Source: Alkalimonas mucilaginosa
GTDB lineage: Bacteria; Pseudomonadota; Gammaproteobacteria; Enterobacterales; Alteromonadaceae
Assembly (NCBI RefSeq): GCF_036327005.1
Contig: NZ_JAUGZK010000001.1
Coordinates: 310,001 to 374,000 of the forward strand
Reading direction: 5' to 3'
DNA: 64,000 nt
The notes under the pieces were generated by a model. It had not been told where the DNA came from. It did not search any database and worked only from the letters and a program-made list of their open reading frames with translations. The position numbers and the translations under genes are program-made. Below, in pieces: positions 43,364-52,181 of the stretch. Numbering within the stretch: position 1 is the stretch's first letter; every line of letters begins with the position of its first letter.

Positions 43364-44773
43364 TTATCGGCCTTTACCGAACAAAACTATCTCAACGGTG
43401 CGCACCAGAATCACCAGATCCAGTAACAAACTACGATGTTTGATGTAATACAAATCAAACTTTAGCTTTTCCAGCGCATCTTCAGTAGTAGAGCCATAGG
43501 GGTATTTTAATTGAGCCCAGCCGGTCAGGCCAGGTTTTACATTGTGGCGCTGTGCGTAATAAGGAATGTCTTTTTCCAGCTCACAGACAAACTCCGGGCG
43601 CTCCGGGCGGGGACCGACAAAGCCCATTTCACCACGGAACACATTAAAAAGCTGTGGTAATTCGTCAATGCGGTACTTGCGAATAACACGACCCACCCGG
43701 GTGACACGATCATCGTCTTTGGTGGCCCACTTGGCTCCACCAGCTTCCGCATCGGTCCGCATGCTACGGAACTTAATGATATGAAAAGGCTTTCCATCGA
43801 TGCCAACCCGAACTTGCTTGTAAAAAATAGGCGCGCCAGTACGACGACCATCTTCTAAATAGATGAGTAGAGCAGTAATAGCCATAATCGGCCAGGTTAA
43901 GGCTAATACGAATAGCCCAAGCAGGAAATTAAGACGGTAATCAAGATTGGTTTTTAACCACTTTTTGTTATCAAACCCATTGGAGTATATCACCCAGCTT
44001 GGGTAAATCAGGTTTACCGCAATCTGCCCGGTTTCTTGCTCAATGAAGTCCAAAATTTCTACTACATCAATACCACGGGTTTTGCACTTAAAAAGATGCT
44101 CCACCGGCAGCATATTACGTCGTTCGTCACAAGCAATCACCATCTGGTCAATGGCATTCTCCATCACAAATTGAAAGAGGTCTTCTTGTACGTTCAAATC
44201 AAGAATGGTTTCATTTTGCAAAGCACCATCTTTGTCGCCATCAACCCGGACAAAACCAACAATCTCGAAATTCCGTCTGTCTACTGTGCGGCGCATGCGT
44301 TTTTCGATGATGGAGGCACGTTCACCCGCGCCCAGGATTAGCACCCGACGACGACTTATCCGCGTGACATCATGGTAGTGGAAAAAGGCCCGGAAACTGC
44401 TGATCAGAACAATCGAAATCGTGGTAGCAATCAGCATGTACCAGCTATTAATTGCGATGGAGTCAAATAGGTTAAACACCACGACTTCGAGCAGAAATGC
44501 ACTGAACAACATGGTGATGATAACGCGTTTCAAAACACCGCGATGGCTTTCTCTGAGCTGCTGATCGTAAAGCCCTACAGAGAGCGCACACAGCATAACC
44601 ACAGATGCGAAAATAGCAGCATTAATCAGGCGAACATCAAAAGGGATTGGGCTGATGAAGTACTGGGACAGGTAGCTGGCAGCAAAGCTGGCAAGTAGCA
44701 ACAGAGCTAACTCACCGAGCAAAAACAAATGATCAGCAAGCGAATTTTTTCCGTAACCGGTAGCCTTGTTCAT
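43364..44773 (-). CDS. PEP-CTERM system sugar transferase (initiating glycosylphosphotransferase)
   Basis: 469 residues. Four N-terminal membrane helices, then a CoA-binding-like Rossmann region (RRRVLILGAGERASIIEKR), then the catalytic domain. That domain has a further helix and the conserved PIFYKQVRVGIDGKPFHIIKFRSM region (in parts: FYKQVRVG, KFRSMR), RKYRIDELPQLFNV and GPRPERPEFV. It transfers a sugar phosphate to undecaprenyl phosphate to start each repeat unit. It fits the PEP-CTERM-associated EpsB-type family. AAGGA precedes the start. It heads the eight-gene minus-strand operon. Confidence 0.94.
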   Translation of the reverse strand: MNKATGYGKNSLADHLFLLGELALLLLASFAASYLSQYFISPIPFDVRLINAAIFASVVMLCALSVGLYDQQLRESHRGVLKRVIITMLFSAFLLEVVVFNLFDSIAINSWYMLIATTISIVLISSFRAFFHYHDVTRISRRRVLILGAGERASIIEKRMRRTVDRRNFEIVGFVRVDGDKDGALQNETILDLNVQEDLFQFVMENAIDQMVIACDERRNMLPVEHLFKCKTRGIDVVEILDFIEQETGQIAVNLIYPSWVIYSNGFDNKKWLKTNLDYRLNFLLGLFVLALTWPIMAITALLIYLEDGRRTGAPIFYKQVRVGIDGKPFHIIKFRSMRTDAEAGGAKWATKDDDRVTRVGRVIRKYRIDELPQLFNVFRGEMGFVGPRPERPEFVCELEKDIPYYAQRHNVKPGLTGWAQLKYPYGSTTEDALEKLKFDLYYIKHRSLLLDLVILVRTVEIVLFGKGR

Positions 44774-44969
44774 AATTAATCGTCCTTGTGCATCCTATGC
44801 ATTTAATACATCAGAACCTGGCGAGGTAAATTGCAGGCTTTAAAATCTAGCTCACTAAGTATACTATTTCCACTGTGAAACGGAAATAATTTTTTGCATT
44901 TCCTACATCACAGCTAAAAAAATACGTTATAGTAGTAGCGCCTGGTTAGGGAATCGAGGGACCAAATCC

Positions 44970-45608
44970 ATGAAAGTAAAACGAATACAAGGAATTCGCG
45001 GTGTATTGCTGGCCGCAGTCACGTTTTTTCTTAGCGCCTGTGGCAGCTCCAATAGCTTGCCATCCGCTACTGTCCATGACTCATTAACAACATCGGTCGG
45101 AAACTATCAATACCTGGTCGGTCCGGGTGATAGTTTAACAATTTTTGTCTGGCGTAATCCGGAGCTATCCGGTTCCTTTTTGGTGCGCCCTGATGGGATG
45201 ATTTCAACATCACTGGTTGAAGATATACCGGTAAGTGGTAAAACACCCACCCAAGTCGCTCGTGATATGGAGCAGGTGTTGGGTCAGTTTATCCGGGATC
45301 CGATAGTCACTGTTTCTGTTGCTGGTTTCGTTGGGCCTTACAGCGAACAGGTAAGAGTAATTGGTGCGGCCGTAAACCCCAGAGCAGTCAGTTATCGCCA
45401 ATACATGACTATGCTTGATTTAATGATTCAGGTGGGTGGATTAACTGATTTTGCCAGTGGAAATCGTGCTCAGTTGGTGCGCACAGTGGATGGCCGCCAG
45501 GTGAGTTATCGGGTGCGGTTGGATGATTTAATCCGCGATGGTGATATTCGTGCCAACGTCGATATCTTGCCCGGTGATATAGTTATTATTCCTCAAGCCT
45601 GGTTTTAA
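44970..45608 (+). CDS. XrtA system polysaccharide export lipoprotein (Wza/EpsE type)
   Basis: 212 residues with a lipobox LSAC (C24). YLVGPGDSLTIFVWRNPELSGSF and VRPDGMISTSLVEDIPVSGKTP form the Poly_export domain. SVAGFVGPYSEQVRVIGAAVNP starts the SLBB-like domain. It forms the outer-membrane/periplasmic export channel with the chain-length protein downstream. GAGGGA is 8 nt before the ATG. It is first of a four-gene export operon (69 bp to the next gene). Confidence 0.94.
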   Translation: MKVKRIQGIRGVLLAAVTFFLSACGSSNSLPSATVHDSLTTSVGNYQYLVGPGDSLTIFVWRNPELSGSFLVRPDGMISTSLVEDIPVSGKTPTQVARDMEQVLGQFIRDPIVTVSVAGFVGPYSEQVRVIGAAVNPRAVSYRQYMTMLDLMIQVGGLTDFASGNRAQLVRTVDGRQVSYRVRLDDLIRDGDIRANVDILPGDIVIIPQAWF

Positions 45609-45677
45609 GCCGGGCTTTCATCTGATGGAAAATCACATCGAATTATTGGTTGTATCCGCGAAAGCAGGGAGCTGTAC

Positions 45678-47264
45678 ATGAAGGAGCTGAATCTCGCGAT
45701 TGAGCAATTGATGATCCAGTTGCATGGTATTTGGATCCGTCGACGTTATATTATTATTACTGCCTGGTTGTTATGTCCTATTGGCTGGTACCATGTGTAC
45801 AAAATGCCACCAGTCTATCAAGCTGAAGCAAGAGTTTATTTTGATACTCAAACCATTCTGGAGCCTTTGTTACGTGGGTTGACGGTGTCTACCAATCAAC
45901 AGCAGCAGGTGCAGGCATTAGCCCGAACTGTCTTGACGCGGCCAAACCTGGAAAAAGTGGCTCGCCAGGCTGACCTGGACCGTCATGCTCCTACAGCACA
46001 GGAGTTTGAGCGTTTGATTGATGGTCTTGAACGGAATATATCACTTCGGTTCAATGCCCGGGGGCGTCAGAGCGACAATATTTATACTCTGCATTACACC
46101 AATAGTGATCCTCGTGTGGCTTTGCGTGTTGTGCAGGAAATGCTCAATGTTTTTATTGAAAGCCGGTTAGGGACCAGTAGAGCAGATCAGCTATCTGCAG
46201 AGCGTTTTTTAAATCAACAAATTGCAGATTACGAGCGCCGTTTGCTTGCCGCAGAGCGTAAACGCTCAGAGTTTCGACGCAATCAGATGAATGTATTGTC
46301 TGGTGGGGAGGCTAGCTATTATGCCCGCATCAGTAATCAGGAATCACAGTTGTCTGCGACCATGTTAGAGATCCAGGAGTTAGAAGTTCGGTTGGAGGGC
46401 GCGCGACGTGAGCTGACTAATCTAACTACAATGAGCAGTGAGGGACGCCAACCCAGTACCCAATATGATGCAAGAATTGCAGAGCAGCAAGAGCGGCTGG
46501 ATGGGTTGTTGATGCGTTTTACCGAAAATCATCCGGATGTGATTGAGACCAGTCGCTTAATTGAGCGGCTGCAGCAGCAGCGGGATGAAGAGTTGGCCAT
46601 GTTACGCCAGTTGGGTACCAGCGGCAGCAATAACCCTGCGCTGATGCAGAGTGCTTTGTATGAGCGATTGGTTACCACTATTTCTGAGTTGGAAGGTGAA
46701 ATTGCATCCCGTCAGTTAAGAGCCGGCGCCATTCAAGAGCAGATTGCAACCTTGCGCAGCCGATTGCATTTAATCCCTGAAATCGAAGCTGAATACGCCG
46801 CTTTGAATCGGGATTATGAGATCAATAAGTCAAATTATGAAGCCTTGTTGTCCCGCCGTGAAGCTGCAGACATGGCGCGTCGTGTAGATGCTTCGGAGTC
46901 GGACTTACAATTTCGTGTTATTGACCCACCCCGGGTACCAATGTTGCCAGCCGGGCCAAACCGCCTGCTGTACTACACCGCAGTGTTACTGCTTGGGGTT
47001 GGTGCTGGCATTGGTATAGCTTTACTCCGAAATTTGTTATCACCGGTTCTCACCAACAGATTGCAGTTAAGGGCTATCTCAAGTTACCCGGTTTTTGGTG
47101 TTGTGTCGCACACCAATAAAAATGCAATAGTCCGTCAGGTTCGTTTGCACTTTTTGTACTTCGTTTTACTGAGTGGTTTGTTGTTTTCAGCTTATCTTGC
47201 TTTAATTGGAAATGAGATATTGGTTGGTCAACCTGCAGCCATGTTGTCGAGGGTTTTGCAATGA
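45678..47264 (+). CDS. XrtA system polysaccharide chain length determinant (Wzz type)
   Basis: 528 residues. An N-terminal helix is at about 22-40, then a Wzz region (YQAEARVYFDTQTILEPLLRG) and a long coiled coil (about 170-390). The Pro/Gly-rich block FRVIDPPRVPMLPAGPNR precedes the C-terminal helix. A further helix near 490-512 follows, which is unusual for classic Wzz but seen in this family. It controls polymer length and couples to the tyrosine kinase. Its stop overlaps the kinase start by 4 bp (ATGA). Confidence 0.94.
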   Translation: MKELNLAIEQLMIQLHGIWIRRRYIIITAWLLCPIGWYHVYKMPPVYQAEARVYFDTQTILEPLLRGLTVSTNQQQQVQALARTVLTRPNLEKVARQADLDRHAPTAQEFERLIDGLERNISLRFNARGRQSDNIYTLHYTNSDPRVALRVVQEMLNVFIESRLGTSRADQLSAERFLNQQIADYERRLLAAERKRSEFRRNQMNVLSGGEASYYARISNQESQLSATMLEIQELEVRLEGARRELTNLTTMSSEGRQPSTQYDARIAEQQERLDGLLMRFTENHPDVIETSRLIERLQQQRDEELAMLRQLGTSGSNNPALMQSALYERLVTTISELEGEIASRQLRAGAIQEQIATLRSRLHLIPEIEAEYAALNRDYEINKSNYEALLSRREAADMARRVDASESDLQFRVIDPPRVPMLPAGPNRLLYYTAVLLLGVGAGIGIALLRNLLSPVLTNRLQLRAISSYPVFGVVSHTNKNAIVRQVRLHFLYFVLLSGLLFSAYLALIGNEILVGQPAAMLSRVLQ

Positions 47265-48181
47265 GTACCATTGAAAAAGCTGTAAAAAAGCAAAGTGAAT
47301 TGGATGCACAACAAGAGCAGGGTATAGGCGGCGAAAGCACACAGGAAGCATTGAATGTAGCGAGTAGTAAAGTTGCCGATGAGCGCGCAGACAAAAATCT
47401 GCGTCGCGAAGCCTCGGACAAGGCAGAAATGGTACGACAGAGCTACCTGGCAAATGCCACTATTCAGCTTGATTTAGAACATTTGGAGTCGCTGAACTTT
47501 GTCTCCCTTAGCCCTGAGCGGCGTATTATTAATGAAGAGTTCCGCTCCATTAAACGTAAATTACTTAACAACGCTTTTGGTGGTTTGAGCAACAGTCTGA
47601 AGCATCCGAACCTTATAATGGTGACCAGCTCGAGGCCAGGGGAAGGAAAAACTTTCACAGCGGTCAATCTGGCGCTCAGCATGGCGTTGGAAAAAGATAA
47701 AACTGTGCTGTTGGTCGATGCTGATGTGCTGCGGCCGATGGTGGCAAAAACTTTACGCTTTACTACCGAAAATGGTTTAACCGATTACTTATCGACAGAT
47801 GATCTGAATGTTGAGGATGTATTACTCAGCACCAATATCGATCGTTTGAAAATTATCTCCGCGGGTAAGCCTCATCATTTATCTACCGAGCTACTTGCCA
47901 GTGAGAAAATGCTGCAACTTGCAACAGAGTTCGCTACCCGCTACCCGGATAGAGTGGTGATCTTTGATGCTCCACCCTTGCTCGGCGTGAATGAAACATC
48001 GGTATTGGCAGCGATGTGTGGCCAGGCCGTGGTGGTAGTGGAAGAGAATCAAACCAAAATTACTGAAATTGATCAGGCTGTGGCATTGCTGCCGGAGGAG
48101 TTAGCGGTCGGCTTTGTCATCAATAAAGCGCATCGTAATCAAGGCAAAGGATATGGCTATTACTACAGTAACAGCAACTAA
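47261..48181 (+). CDS. XrtA-associated tyrosine autokinase (BY-kinase)
   Basis: 306 residues. An N-terminal variable segment is followed by the BY-kinase fold: EEFRSIKRKLL, Walker A SSRPGEGKT, Walker A' VLLVDADVLRP, Walker B VVIFDAPPLL. The C-terminal end GYGYYYSN is a short tyrosine cluster for autophosphorylation. It is a cytoplasmic partner of the chain-length determinant and regulates polymerisation by cyclic phosphorylation. It overlaps both neighbours. Confidence 0.94.
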   Translation: MSTIEKAVKKQSELDAQQEQGIGGESTQEALNVASSKVADERADKNLRREASDKAEMVRQSYLANATIQLDLEHLESLNFVSLSPERRIINEEFRSIKRKLLNNAFGGLSNSLKHPNLIMVTSSRPGEGKTFTAVNLALSMALEKDKTVLLVDADVLRPMVAKTLRFTTENGLTDYLSTDDLNVEDVLLSTNIDRLKIISAGKPHHLSTELLASEKMLQLATEFATRYPDRVVIFDAPPLLGVNETSVLAAMCGQAVVVVEENQTKITEIDQAVALLPEELAVGFVINKAHRNQGKGYGYYYSNSN

Positions 48182-49772
48182 GCCGTTCAAACTCAAGTAC
48201 AATGTGCTGGCAATGTCGATCATTGCCATTTGCTGTCTACCTTCGGCTTTACGTGCTGATAGCAGCTTCAGTCCGGCATTGGAGCTCAGCTCTCATGGCT
48301 ATCAGTTGCAATCAGCACCCGCTATGGCAACCGATAAAGGTGCTGCATTGGAAGTGGTACCTTCTATTGGCTGGCGCTATCAAGGACCAAGGATGCAAAG
48401 TCGGGTGGATCTGAACCATCAGCGTGTTTGGTATAAGGATAGCCAACGTAGCCCCTACAGCTTGAATGAGTTTGATGCAAGCAATAGCCTCTCAGGCTTT
48501 GACCGTCGTTTGGTGTGGACACTGAATGCCAGTCAGAATCACCAAATCCGCGGGGGAGGTGAGGGGGCTGGTTTATTCCAGGATCGCATTACAACAGCGG
48601 GAAGTTTAAGTCGAACCAATCGCTATGCCAGCAATCTCCGATTTAGCAATGCCCGCCATAAAGAGGCACAATTCGTACTCAATTTGAGTGCGAATAAACT
48701 GGAATCAAGACGGCCTGAGCAAGATGATCTCTTCGGAAATATTGACAATGAGCAGTTTGGCGTCAGCTTTGCAACATCAAAAGCACATCAACACGGTGGG
48801 GTGTTTTGGCGTGGTGGTGGCTCAGCTTTTCGAACCCACCGCGATGATAGAGATCGTTTGATAAGGGATAACGGCCAATTACAGATTGGGATCCCGGTAT
48901 TGCCAGGACTGGCATGGATGCTAAAAGGAAATTATGAGCAAAATAGCATTCAAAACTCAGACTTCACCAATGAATTCAGCTCGGTGGGTACTGGCTTTGA
49001 GTGGTACTTTGGTCGGGTTTCTCGGCTTAACTTTACTTACAACACTGTATTAAGTGATAGCGAGCAAGCCGACTTTGTCGGAGCTGACTTTTATCTGGCT
49101 CCCTCACGCCGTTCCTCTTTATCTGGTTCCTGGGATAAGCGCTATTTTGGCCGTACCGTACAACTGGCCGGTGATTATCGTCTGCGCTTTTTGACCATGC
49201 GTTTATCCTACACCGATCAACTGACCGCCCGTAGCTTTTTAGAGGCTGAGTTGGTGAATCTGGGCATTTTTGTCTGTCCGGATGGGGCGGCTGATATTGG
49301 CGATTGTTTTACCCTGCCTGGTCCGGGTTATGAGCCTGCTGCCAATGAACGACTGCAGCAGTTCTTTGATCTTGACTTGAATATTCGGGATGATGTGATT
49401 TTAAACCGGCAAGGGGCTTTTGCGCTTGGCTACAACAGGAGCCGGCTAACTAGCAGCCTGGAGCTGTCCAGCAGCGAGCTGCGCTATGTGGAACAAAATC
49501 GGGTAGATAGACGACACAATGCCAGCCTGCAGGCCTCCTGGCGTTTAACACCACACAGCCGTTTACGTACAAATGTGCGAGGTTATAAGTACAGCTTTGG
49601 GGCAAGTGATCGCGACGATAAAAGCTGGCAATATGAAATCGGCTGGGGACGGGATTTATCATCCGCTTCAGATATCAACCTGACAGCACGACACAGCCGG
49701 AGAAGCTCAACTGTCGAGAGCTTTAACTACCGTGAAAACCGCTTGTCAGTAAGCTATATGTATCGCTTTTAA
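48153..49772 (+). CDS. PEP-CTERM system-associated outer-membrane beta-barrel protein
   Basis: 539 residues with a signal peptide that ends near ALRAD. The mature protein has regularly spaced amphipathic strands (for example LVWTLNASQNHQIRG, YNTVLSDSEQADFVG, ARHSRRSS) and a C-terminal aromatic end YMYRF, as in outer-membrane barrels. It matches the TIGR03016-type family of PEP-CTERM loci. It may be the outer-membrane porin for EPS secretion. The start at 48153 has AAGG 8 nt upstream and overlaps the kinase end by 29 bp; a TTG at 48114 would overlap more and lengthen the N-terminus before the signal. Confidence 0.88.
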   Translation: MAITTVTATKPFKLKYNVLAMSIIAICCLPSALRADSSFSPALELSSHGYQLQSAPAMATDKGAALEVVPSIGWRYQGPRMQSRVDLNHQRVWYKDSQRSPYSLNEFDASNSLSGFDRRLVWTLNASQNHQIRGGGEGAGLFQDRITTAGSLSRTNRYASNLRFSNARHKEAQFVLNLSANKLESRRPEQDDLFGNIDNEQFGVSFATSKAHQHGGVFWRGGGSAFRTHRDDRDRLIRDNGQLQIGIPVLPGLAWMLKGNYEQNSIQNSDFTNEFSSVGTGFEWYFGRVSRLNFTYNTVLSDSEQADFVGADFYLAPSRRSSLSGSWDKRYFGRTVQLAGDYRLRFLTMRLSYTDQLTARSFLEAELVNLGIFVCPDGAADIGDCFTLPGPGYEPAANERLQQFFDLDLNIRDDVILNRQGAFALGYNRSRLTSSLELSSSELRYVEQNRVDRRHNASLQASWRLTPHSRLRTNVRGYKYSFGASDRDDKSWQYEIGWGRDLSSASDINLTARHSRRSSTVESFNYRENRLSVSYMYRF

Positions 49773-49781
49773 AGCCTCAGC

Positions 49782-49806
49782 AGCCCGTTAATGACAGTAA
49801 CGGGCT
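49782..49806. terminator. Hairpin between the export operon and the ATPase gene
   Basis: A 9-bp perfect stem AGCCCGTTA/TAACGGGCT with a 7-nt loop, located between convergent genes. On the plus strand it is followed by a T-rich but interrupted tract, so termination strength is uncertain. Confidence 0.6.
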
Positions 49807-49811
49807 TTCAA

Positions 49812-50828
49812 TTAATTTTCTTCCGGTGGATGCTTTTTTTGCAAGCTGCTTTGCTGTCTTTGGATCAGTTGGTCCAGCTCTTTGGCAAGTTTTAATTTGG
49901 TTTCCAATGAGCTGTCGAGTAGCTGATTGATTTCTGTCAGCATTGCAGATTTGCTGCCATCCTGAGGTGTTGCCTGTAGCTCTTGAGTAGGCTGGGTGGC
50001 AGAAAGGGGCGTTAAGTTTGCCACTTCATCCATAATTTCATCAATCACTGCCTGTACATCGGCTGCTTCAATAAAAGGCTTCTCTTCCAAATAGCCGTAC
50101 AAGAACACTCTGTCCATCAAGGTATTTATTTTACGTGGAATGCCACGGCTAAATCCTTGGATCAAGGGGAAGCAGTTTTCGGCCAGCACAGGCTCAGTGG
50201 CACCGGCTTGTCGGATCCGATATTCCACATAAGCACGGGTATCCTCAAGCTGCAAAGGTGTAAGATTACTCGAAGCGATAATGCGCTGGCGGAATTGCTC
50301 CATATCTGGAGCTTGTATCACGGCATTTAGTTCATTTTGTCCAAGCAAGAAGCTTTGCAGCAGCGGCTTGCCATCTGCCATAAAGTTGGACAGCATTCGC
50401 AGCTCTTCAATGGCTTCCAATGGAAGATTTTGTGCTTCATCCACTAACAGCAGTGCACGCCTGTGTTGAGCGTGCAGGCGCTTTAAAAAGCTACCAATGG
50501 CGTCTAAATAAGAAGCTTTGCTTTGCTCGCTAACTACCAGGTTAAAGCTGGAGGCTATCATACGAATTAGGTCGTCCGGTGATAAACGGGACGTCACAAT
50601 TTGCTTGGCAATGATTTCGTCCTGATTTAACTGGCTAACTAGTTGATTGGCAATGGTAGTTTTACCGGTACCAACATCTCCGGTAATCACGATAAAACCT
50701 TCCCCCTGGCTCAGACCGTACTGCAAATAAGCCAAGGCCCTTTTATGCAATTTGCTGGCGAAAAACCAGTTTGGGTTGGGGGTAAGCTGAAAAGGGCGCT
50801 CCTTAAACCCGTAGTACTTCTCGTACAT
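49812..50828 (-). CDS. XrtA/PEP-CTERM system-associated ATPase (ExeA-like AAA)
   Basis: 338 residues from ATG 50828. MYEKYYGFKERPFQLTPNP opens the family, followed by Walker A GDVGTGKTT, Walker B RALLLVDEAQNL and sensor-like GFSRGIPRKINTLMDR. This is the ExeA/GspA-like ATPase family linked to exosortase loci. It probably energises or regulates assembly at the inner membrane. The C-terminal 60 residues are Gln/Leu-rich and coiled-coil-like. AGGA is 7 nt upstream of the chosen start, and a frame to 50906 would extend it without conservation. Confidence 0.92.
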   Translation of the reverse strand: MYEKYYGFKERPFQLTPNPNWFFASKLHKRALAYLQYGLSQGEGFIVITGDVGTGKTTIANQLVSQLNQDEIIAKQIVTSRLSPDDLIRMIASSFNLVVSEQSKASYLDAIGSFLKRLHAQHRRALLLVDEAQNLPLEAIEELRMLSNFMADGKPLLQSFLLGQNELNAVIQAPDMEQFRQRIIASSNLTPLQLEDTRAYVEYRIRQAGATEPVLAENCFPLIQGFSRGIPRKINTLMDRVFLYGYLEEKPFIEAADVQAVIDEIMDEVANLTPLSATQPTQELQATPQDGSKSAMLTEINQLLDSSLETKLKLAKELDQLIQRQQSSLQKKHPPEEN

Positions 50829-50980
50829 AGTCCATTCCTGTGTGAAATCGCAAAAAGTTCCTGATGCAAGTTGCATACTACCACTTTTGCATGAAAGCGT
50901 GAACACTGGCCGTAATTTGCTGCAAAATTCAACGTCACGTTTAAAAAATACGCGAACAAAACAAGGTGCTGAAAAAACTG

Positions 50981-51009
50981 TTGACAGCTGAGAGGGGTAT
51001 CCCTAGAAT
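50981..51009 (+). promoter_or_regulatory. Sigma-70 promoter of the tRNA operon
   Basis: A perfect -35 TTGACA (50981-50986) and -10 TAGAAT (51004-51009) are separated by 17 bp. The GC-rich bases right after the -10 (GCGCTCCG) are the discriminator type of stringently controlled stable-RNA promoters. The first tRNA begins 46 nt downstream. Confidence 0.88.
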
Positions 51010-51055
51010 GCGCTCCGTGTTCAGCGATAAACCAGTGCGATGAACACGCCCGTGT

Positions 51056-51131
<76 letters not shown>

Positions 51132-51146
51132 AAGATTTTTTCGTGC

Positions 51147-51222
51147 GTCCCCTTCGTCTAGAGGCCTAGGACACCGCCCTTTCACGGCGGTAACAGGGGT
51201 TCGAATCCCCTAGGGGACGCCA
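51147..51222 (+). tRNA. tRNA-Glu (TTC), copy 1
   Basis: 76-nt cloverleaf: acceptor GTCCCCT/AGGGGAC, anticodon stem CCGCC/GGCGG with loop CTTTCAC (anticodon TTC), T-arm GGGGTTCGAATCCCC, discriminator G and encoded CCA. Confidence 0.97.
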
Positions 51223-51258
51223 ATTAATCTTATCAAGTTGTGCTACTGTTAGTATTGC

Positions 51259-51334
51259 GTCCCCTTCGTCTAGAGGCCTAGGACACCGCCCTTTCACGGC
51301 GGTAACAGGGGTTCGAATCCCCTAGGGGACGCCA
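51259..51334 (+). tRNA. tRNA-Glu (TTC), copy 2
   Basis: Identical in sequence to the first tRNA-Glu, 36 nt downstream of its CCA end. The spacer sequence differs from the other spacers. Confidence 0.97.
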
Positions 51335-51356
51335 CTTACAGTCAGCTACTTCCTAA

Positions 51357-51432
51357 GTCCCCTTCGTCTAGAGGCCTAGGACACCGCCCTTTCACGGCGG
51401 TAACAGGGGTTCGAATCCCCTAGGGGACGCCA
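51357..51432 (+). tRNA. tRNA-Glu (TTC), copy 3
   Basis: Identical to the other two tRNA-Glu copies, 22 nt after copy 2. It is followed by a T-rich stretch that probably ends the tRNA transcript. Confidence 0.97.
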
Positions 51433-51444
51433 CTTCTTTTTTAA

Positions 51445-51476
51445 TGCTGAATTATGAATTGTGAATGCTGAATTAA
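51445..51476. repeat. Direct repeat of ATGCTGAATTA downstream of tRNA array
   Basis: The 11-mer ATGCTGAATTA occurs twice, separated by a related spacer (TGAATTGTGA), just before the heptamer tract. It is part of a low-complexity region between the tRNAs and tesA with no coding potential seen. Confidence 0.7.
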
Positions 51477-51490
51477 GAGCATTGAGTATC

Positions 51491-51574
51491 CAACATTCAA
51501 CATTCAACACTCAACATCCAACATCCAACATCCAACATCCAACATCCAACATCCAACATCCAACATCCAACATC
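51491..51574. repeat. Tandem heptanucleotide repeat, 12 units
   Basis: Twelve direct 7-bp units of CAACATC occupy 84 bp. The first three are degenerate (CAACATT, CAACATT, CAACACT) and the last nine are perfect. The last unit runs into the minus-strand stop codon of the tesA-like gene (TCA at 51573-51575). It is a variable-number tandem repeat candidate. It has no spacer structure, so it is not CRISPR. Confidence 0.95.
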
Positions 51575-52181
51575 ATTCTGCCACCAGCCCAGCAAACCAA
51601 CGCTTCATCTGTTGCTTGATAATAGGCTGCGCCTCACGATTGGGGTGGATACCATCGGGTAGCATCAAATCCTCATTCAATGCAATCTGCTCCATAAAAA
51701 ATGGCCACAGCGGTAGTTGGTAACGCTCGGCCAGTGCTGGGTAGAGTCCTTCGAACTGGCGGGTATAGCGCGGGCCCAGATTGGGAGGAATACGAATTTG
51801 CATCAGTAACACATCAGCACCTTGTGCCTGGCTTAGCTCAATCAGTTGCGTTAAGTTTTGTTCAAGTTGTGCTACCGCAAACCCGCGTAAGCCATCGTTG
51901 CCCCCCAGCTCAATCAACACATAATCTGGTTGATGTTGCTCCAGCAGGGCGGGCAAACGGGCCAGGCCACCGGCTGAAGTTTCACCACTGATGCTGGCGT
52001 TGATGATCGTAAGCGGCAATTGCTGCGTATCCAACCACTGCTGCGTCAAATACACCCAGCCTTGTTGCTCCTGCATGTTGTAGGCCGCGCTCAGGCTATC
52101 ACCCAGCAACAACAACCTTTTCGGCTGCGCATAAGTCGTGGTACTGTAAACAACAAACAATAGAATTAAGAATGCACGCAT
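51573..52181 (-). CDS. tesA: TesA-like arylesterase / lysophospholipase (SGNH hydrolase)
   Basis: 202 residues from ATG 52181 with signal peptide (MRAFLILLFVVYSTTTYA). SGNH blocks: GDSLSAAYN (catalytic Ser), GGNDGLRG (Gly, Asn) and DGIHPN (Asp, His). It is periplasmic and hydrolyses acyl-CoA or lysophospholipid esters in the family. It is divergent from ybbA, as in Escherichia coli, and its ATG overlaps the ybbA ATG in the tetramer CATG. A longer frame to 52349 lies inside ybbA and is rejected. Its stop abuts the heptamer repeat. Confidence 0.93.
   Translation of the reverse strand: MRAFLILLFVVYSTTTYAQPKRLLLLGDSLSAAYNMQEQQGWVYLTQQWLDTQQLPLTIINASISGETSAGGLARLPALLEQHQPDYVLIELGGNDGLRGFAVAQLEQNLTQLIELSQAQGADVLLMQIRIPPNLGPRYTRQFEGLYPALAERYQLPLWPFFMEQIALNEDLMLPDGIHPNREAQPIIKQQMKRWFAGLVAE

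Noticed and set aside
44819..44835. Sigma-54-like site upstream of the export operon
   Set aside because: The GG and GC doublets are 11 nt apart instead of 10, and sigma-54 spacing is strict.
51491..51574. CRISPR array
   Set aside because: Units are 7 bp in direct contact, with no spacers and no cas genes.
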